Below, piece by piece: positions 15,101-16,556 of a stretch of 16,556 nt of DNA. Source of the stretch: Actinomycetes bacterium (lineage in GTDB: Bacteria; Actinomycetota; Actinomycetes; Actinomycetales; Cellulomonadaceae); NCBI GenBank assembly GCA_023388235.1, contig JAEWGQ010000097.1, forward strand, positions 1 to 16,556, given 5' to 3'. The notes beneath the pieces are model-generated. The model did no database searches. It saw nothing but the letters and a program-made list of their open reading frames with translations, and was not told where the DNA came from. The position numbers and the translations under genes are program-made. Numbering within the stretch: the first letter of the stretch is position 1; each line of letters opens with the position of its first letter.

Positions 15101-16303
15101 GTTCAGGGCGTCCACCAGGGTCGCCAGCGCCTCGTCGGGCACGCCGTCGACCACCGCGGAGTTCTCGATCTCCATCAGGCCCACGACGTCGGCGTCGAGG
15201 GCGTTCACCGCGGCGACGATCTTCTCCTGCTGGCGCTGCAGGTCGTCCGGGTCCCACGCGCCACGCTGCGCGCAGCCCTCCTTGACCGTGACCGGGTCGC
15301 CCGCGCGGTCCTGGTACGGGACGCAGGAGGCGCCGGCCGCGCCGAGGGTCGTGAAGTAGTTGAGCACGTTGAACGACGCGACCGTGACGTCGGCGTCCCC
15401 GAGCCCCTCGGGCGCGGCGGTGCGGTCGTTCTCGAACGTCACGGGGGCCGTGCCGCCCGCGGCACCGAGCGGCAGCGTGGGGCTGAGCTTCCACGCGTTG
15501 TTGCGGTAGTCGACGACCACCGGCGCGGTGAAGGTCGCCGCGGCGCCCACCCGCACGGGGTTCGTCAGCGAGACGTACGGCGGCGTCAGGCCCGAGTTCG
15601 CCGCCGACAGGAAGTTCGTGCTCGCCCCGTCGTCCAGCACCACACCGCGGGCCGCGTTGTCGGCGACCACCGCGGCGTTCTCCGGCGTGCCGGGAGCGGC
15701 GACCTCGGTCGGCTGCAGCAGCGGCGTCGTACCGGTCGCGAGCCCCACCTCGCCGTACTGGTGGGTCGTGTACGTGTTGCTCACCGTCAGGTCGCCCGAC
15801 GGCAGGTACAGCATCGACTCCAGCGCCTCGCGCCCCGCGGCGTCCGCGGGCCACGGCGTCGTGACCGGCTGCACCGGGGCGGCCTCGCCGCCGGGCTTCA
15901 CCAGCCCGGCCGCCGACGACACCGTGATCTCCGTCAGACCCTGGTACTCCGACACCGCGCCGGTCACCTGGACCAGCTCGCCCACCGCCACCGACGCGGC
16001 GGTCGACGGGGAGTAGACGAACACGGCGTCCGACCCGGTGCGCGGGGCGTCCCCTCCCGTGCCCGGCGTCTGGATGACGTAGCCGTTGTAGCCGCCCGTC
16101 GCGTACACCGCGGTCACGACACCCGTCGTCGTCACCGTCGTGCCCGCGAGCGGCGACGCGTCGCCCGTGCCCTGGACCTCCGCGATCGTGCGGGTGTCGT
16201 CCGCTGCGAGGGCGGGGGCAGCCGCGGCCAGGGGTGTCCCGACCAGTGCCCCCACGGCGGCGAGGCTCGCCGCCCATCTCGTGCGTGTGCGTCCTGCGCT
16301 CAC
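12125..16303 (-). CDS. Secreted ExeM/NucH-type endonuclease fused to UshA-type 5'-nucleotidase
   Basis: 1392 residues. Signal peptide 1-33: basic start, hydrophobic core, and cleavage after ALA. Next an OB-fold of the YhcR type (about 36-135), then an endonuclease/exonuclease/phosphatase domain (about 303-637) with N312 in ASFNVLNYF, E378 in LMEIEN, H483 in NHLKSK, D536 and N538 in GDFNSY, SLDHVLL (576-582) and SSDHDP (626-631). A complete 5'-nucleotidase follows: metal sites D656/H658 (NINDFHGR), D692 (AGDN), N726/H727 (GNHEFD) and H876/H878 (GHTH), then the nucleotide-binding domain with NPGGLRAE (1041-1048) and GTFSFLAQGGDNF (1145-1157). Two Ig-like domains end it (about 1195-1285 and 1293-1390). 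No LPXTG, S-layer motif or C-terminal membrane helix, so probably released or loosely wall-held. The GTG at 16303 has a GGAGA ribosome site 6 nt upstream. Likely role: degrading extracellular DNA and nucleotides to nucleosides and phosphate (inference). Metal residues look intact in both halves. Confidence 0.93.
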   Translation of the reverse strand: MSAGRTRTRWAASLAAVGALVGTPLAAAAPALAADDTRTIAEVQGTGDASPLAGTTVTTTGVVTAVYATGGYNGYVIQTPGTGGDAPRTGSDAVFVYSPSTAASVAVGELVQVTGAVSEYQGLTEITVSSAAGLVKPGGEAAPVQPVTTPWPADAAGREALESMLYLPSGDLTVSNTYTTHQYGEVGLATGTTPLLQPTEVAAPGTPENAAVVADNAARGVVLDDGASTNFLSAANSGLTPPYVSLTNPVRVGAAATFTAPVVVDYRNNAWKLSPTLPLGAAGGTAPVTFENDRTAAPEGLGDADVTVASFNVLNYFTTLGAAGASCVPYQDRAGDPVTVKEGCAQRGAWDPDDLQRQQEKIVAAVNALDADVVGLMEIENSAVVDGVPDEALATLVDALNAAAGAGTWAYVPSSAELPPAEQQDTITNALIYRPAAVETVGDPRALGTQSGDDQAFGNAREPIGQAFAPVGGGEELFVVVNHLKSKSSAGPWPGDEDAGDGQGASNESRVRQAEALRDWVPTVQGDAAAVALVGDFNSYTREDPLRVLYDAGYTDAATALDAGEYSYLFQGLSGSLDHVLLNDAALARATGADIWNINAGESVALEYSRYNAHGTLFHAPDAYRSSDHDPVLVGFDAGDVAPEGPVDLTLLNINDFHGRIDANTVAFAGTVEQQRAAAEQAGGAAVFLSAGDNIGASLFASAVAQDQPTIDVLNALDLAASAVGNHEFDRGYADLVDRVVAGGTNARFPYLGANVYAKGTQDPALDEYALVEAGGVTVGVVGAVTQETPTLVTPGGIADLDFGDPVEAVNRVAAQLSDGDPANGEADVVVAEYHEGAGAGTPDGATLEEEIAAGGAFSDIATLTSGDVDVVFTGHTHKQYAWYGPAEPDAAGEWTRPIVQTGSYGENIGKVTLTYDPATGEVSALAGENVKRVAPAAGQTPAQLDAALVAQYPRVAEVKTIVDTALAEAAVVGNQPKGSVTADITTAFAGGGYTGPGGTYAGGTRDDRSKESTLGNLVADSLLETLSSADRGGAQIGVVNPGGLRAELLYAPDGTITYAEANAVLPFVNNLWTTTLTGAQVVTMLEQQWQTNADGTIPSRPYLQLGLSDNVTYTYDESQPLGSRITSVTVDGAPLDESAQYRVGTFSFLAQGGDNFRVFAEGTGTADSGLIDRDAWIAYLEAHPGLAPEFDERAVGVPALPEQVTAGAVLAFPVTGLDLTSLGAPRNTTLDVQLDGTSIGSAAVTSGAAEVSVTVPAGTAAGAHTLTLVAAPSGTTVTLPVTVAQPQGPVLRESTTTLAASRSSQPYGTWLPTLLVARVQVEGTWFPSGTVEFREGDRVVGRSPVVLGLAAGTVPRTASAGAHQYTATFVPSKPDQVAGSTSAPVTVTVRR

Positions 16304-16361
16304 CGATGTTCTCCGATCCCCCGGGGATGCGAGGACGATCTGCCCTCGTCATCGAGGCCCG

Positions 16362-16379
16362 TCACAGGCGTGACACAGC
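16362..16379 (-). promoter_or_regulatory. Possible response-regulator box, 11-bp-period direct repeat
   Basis: On the minus strand it reads GCTGTGT-CACG-CCTGTGA: two near-identical 7-mers with an 11-bp period, the architecture of OmpR/PhoB-family sites and 12 of 14 positions like the mycobacterial PhoP box (TCACAGC-N4-TCACAGC) as I remember it. The same bases also form the palindrome GTCAC-N4-GTGAC (16361-16374). It lies in the 5' region of the nuclease gene, 59-76 nt before the GTG. Confidence 0.35.
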
Positions 16380-16386
16380 CGGTGAC

Positions 16387-16416
16387 AAGGTATGGGCGAT
16401 ATGTCCGATCGGGCAA
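16387..16416 (-). promoter_or_regulatory. Candidate promoter for the secreted nuclease
   Basis: Minus-strand TTGCCC (16416-16411) as -35 and TACCTT (16392-16387) as -10, separated by 18 bp that include the 8-bp palindrome CCGATCGG. This would give a leader of roughly 75-80 nt containing a small hairpin (CCTCG-N4-CGAGG at 16344-16357) and an ATCCCC/GGGGAT inverted repeat (16316-16328) next to the ribosome binding site. Matches are partial, so confidence is low. Confidence 0.35.
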
Positions 16417-16556
16417 CCACCTCCGGGGGACGCCGGGGTGGCGCCCGGGTGAACACCCGGCGTGCGGGTGCGGCCGTCCGGGGCGCGCGGGCGGGACCGG
16501 TCCGGGGCGCCCCGGTCGCCGTCGGCGGGCCCGGCGACGGGTGCGGCGGCGGGGTC
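16401..16556 (+). CDS. Possible partial gene running off the right edge
   Basis: From the ATG at 16401 a plus-strand frame stays open to the window end (52 codons), beginning MSDRATTSGGRRGGARVNT and continuing Gly/Ala/Arg-rich; a GTG at 16449 is an alternative start. A weak AAGG lies 10 nt before the ATG. No domain is recognisable. In DNA this GC-rich an open frame of this size is expected by chance, and this one overlaps the putative control region of the nuclease gene, so it may not be real. Confidence 0.2.
   Translation, partial: MSDRATTSGGRRGGARVNTRRAGAAVRGARAGPVRGAPVAVGGPGDGCGGGV
16422..16454 (-). promoter_or_regulatory. Possible PHO-box-like direct repeats upstream of the nuclease promoter
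   Basis: Three consecutive 11-mers on the minus strand: GTTCACCCGGG, CGCCACCCCGG and CGTCCCCCGGA. The first is a good match to the Streptomyces PHO-box repeat core (GTTCACC, 11-bp period); the others are weaker and partly reflect GC content. The block ends 5 bp upstream of the putative -35, where a PhoP-type activator would be expected. Functional assignment is inference. Confidence 0.3.
16445..16460. repeat. Inverted repeat CCGGGTG-AA-CACCCGG
   Basis: A perfect 7-bp inverted repeat with a 2-nt centre, overlapping the first PHO-box-like unit. It could be an operator for a dimeric regulator; too tight a centre for a good RNA hairpin. Confidence 0.4.

Noticed and set aside
14817..16352. Second minus-strand frame within the nuclease N-terminal half
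   Set aside because: Out-of-frame reading of the same DNA; Arg/Gly-rich and lacks the EEP motifs seen in the main frame.
16234..16452. Short plus-strand frame across the nuclease signal-peptide region
   Set aside because: Overlaps the signal peptide, ribosome site and promoter region of the nuclease gene, with no coding signature.

Overview
The window is very GC-rich (mostly G or C at third codon positions, frequent GTG starts) and carries the arginine gene order argC-J-B-D-F-R-G-H. Together with the family-level look of the proteins, this points to a high-GC actinobacterium. A Micrococcales/Cellulomonas-like host is my best guess from memory of related sequences, not from a search. No rRNA, tRNA, CRISPR array, insertion sequence or prophage is visible.

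Layout. (1) Positions 8577 down to 1, minus strand: a compact arginine biosynthesis operon, argC, argJ, argB, argD, argF, argR, argG and argH, with argH cut off by the left edge about 50 residues before its usual end. Most junctions are 4-nt GTGA/ATGA overlaps; the only real gap (52 nt) lies between argR and argG. The operon encodes the acetyl-cycle route: ArgJ regenerates N-acetylglutamate while making ornithine, ArgB and ArgC lead to the semialdehyde, ArgD transaminates, ArgF makes citrulline, and ArgG plus ArgH make arginine. ArgB has the residues of arginine-inhibited kinases, and ArgR is in the operon. Two tandem ARG-box-like palindromes (8540-8557 and 8560-8577) sit on the putative argC promoter, whose -10 (TATGGT) is exactly 7 nt from an ATG, the arrangement of a leaderless transcript.

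(2) Positions 8618-11988, plus strand: four genes divergent from argC: a six-helix DUF1361 membrane protein, a small alpha/beta-hydrolase (esterase type), a zinc-free quinone oxidoreductase (MDR family) and a FrnE-like DsbA-family protein with CPWC and a C-terminal CX4C pair. They look like housekeeping or redox genes with no obvious shared pathway.

(3) Positions 11989-12124: a convergent intergenic region with a short 18-bp tandem repeat and a strong 16-bp stem that probably terminates transcription from both sides.

(4) Positions 16303 down to 12125, minus strand: one 1392-residue secreted protein that joins an OB-fold, an ExeM/NucH-type endonuclease domain, a complete UshA-type 5'-nucleotidase and C-terminal Ig-like domains. 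It could in principle take extracellular DNA through to nucleoside and phosphate. Upstream are a candidate promoter and two sets of 11-bp-period direct repeats, one resembling Streptomyces PHO-box units, which suggests (but does not prove) phosphate control. A weak open frame runs off the right edge.

Overall this is mostly an ordinary core-genome region. I do not see an unmistakable new system; the points most worth a second look are the operator/leaderless promoter of argC, the altered carbamoyl-phosphate loop of ArgF, and the nuclease/nucleotidase fusion with its control region.
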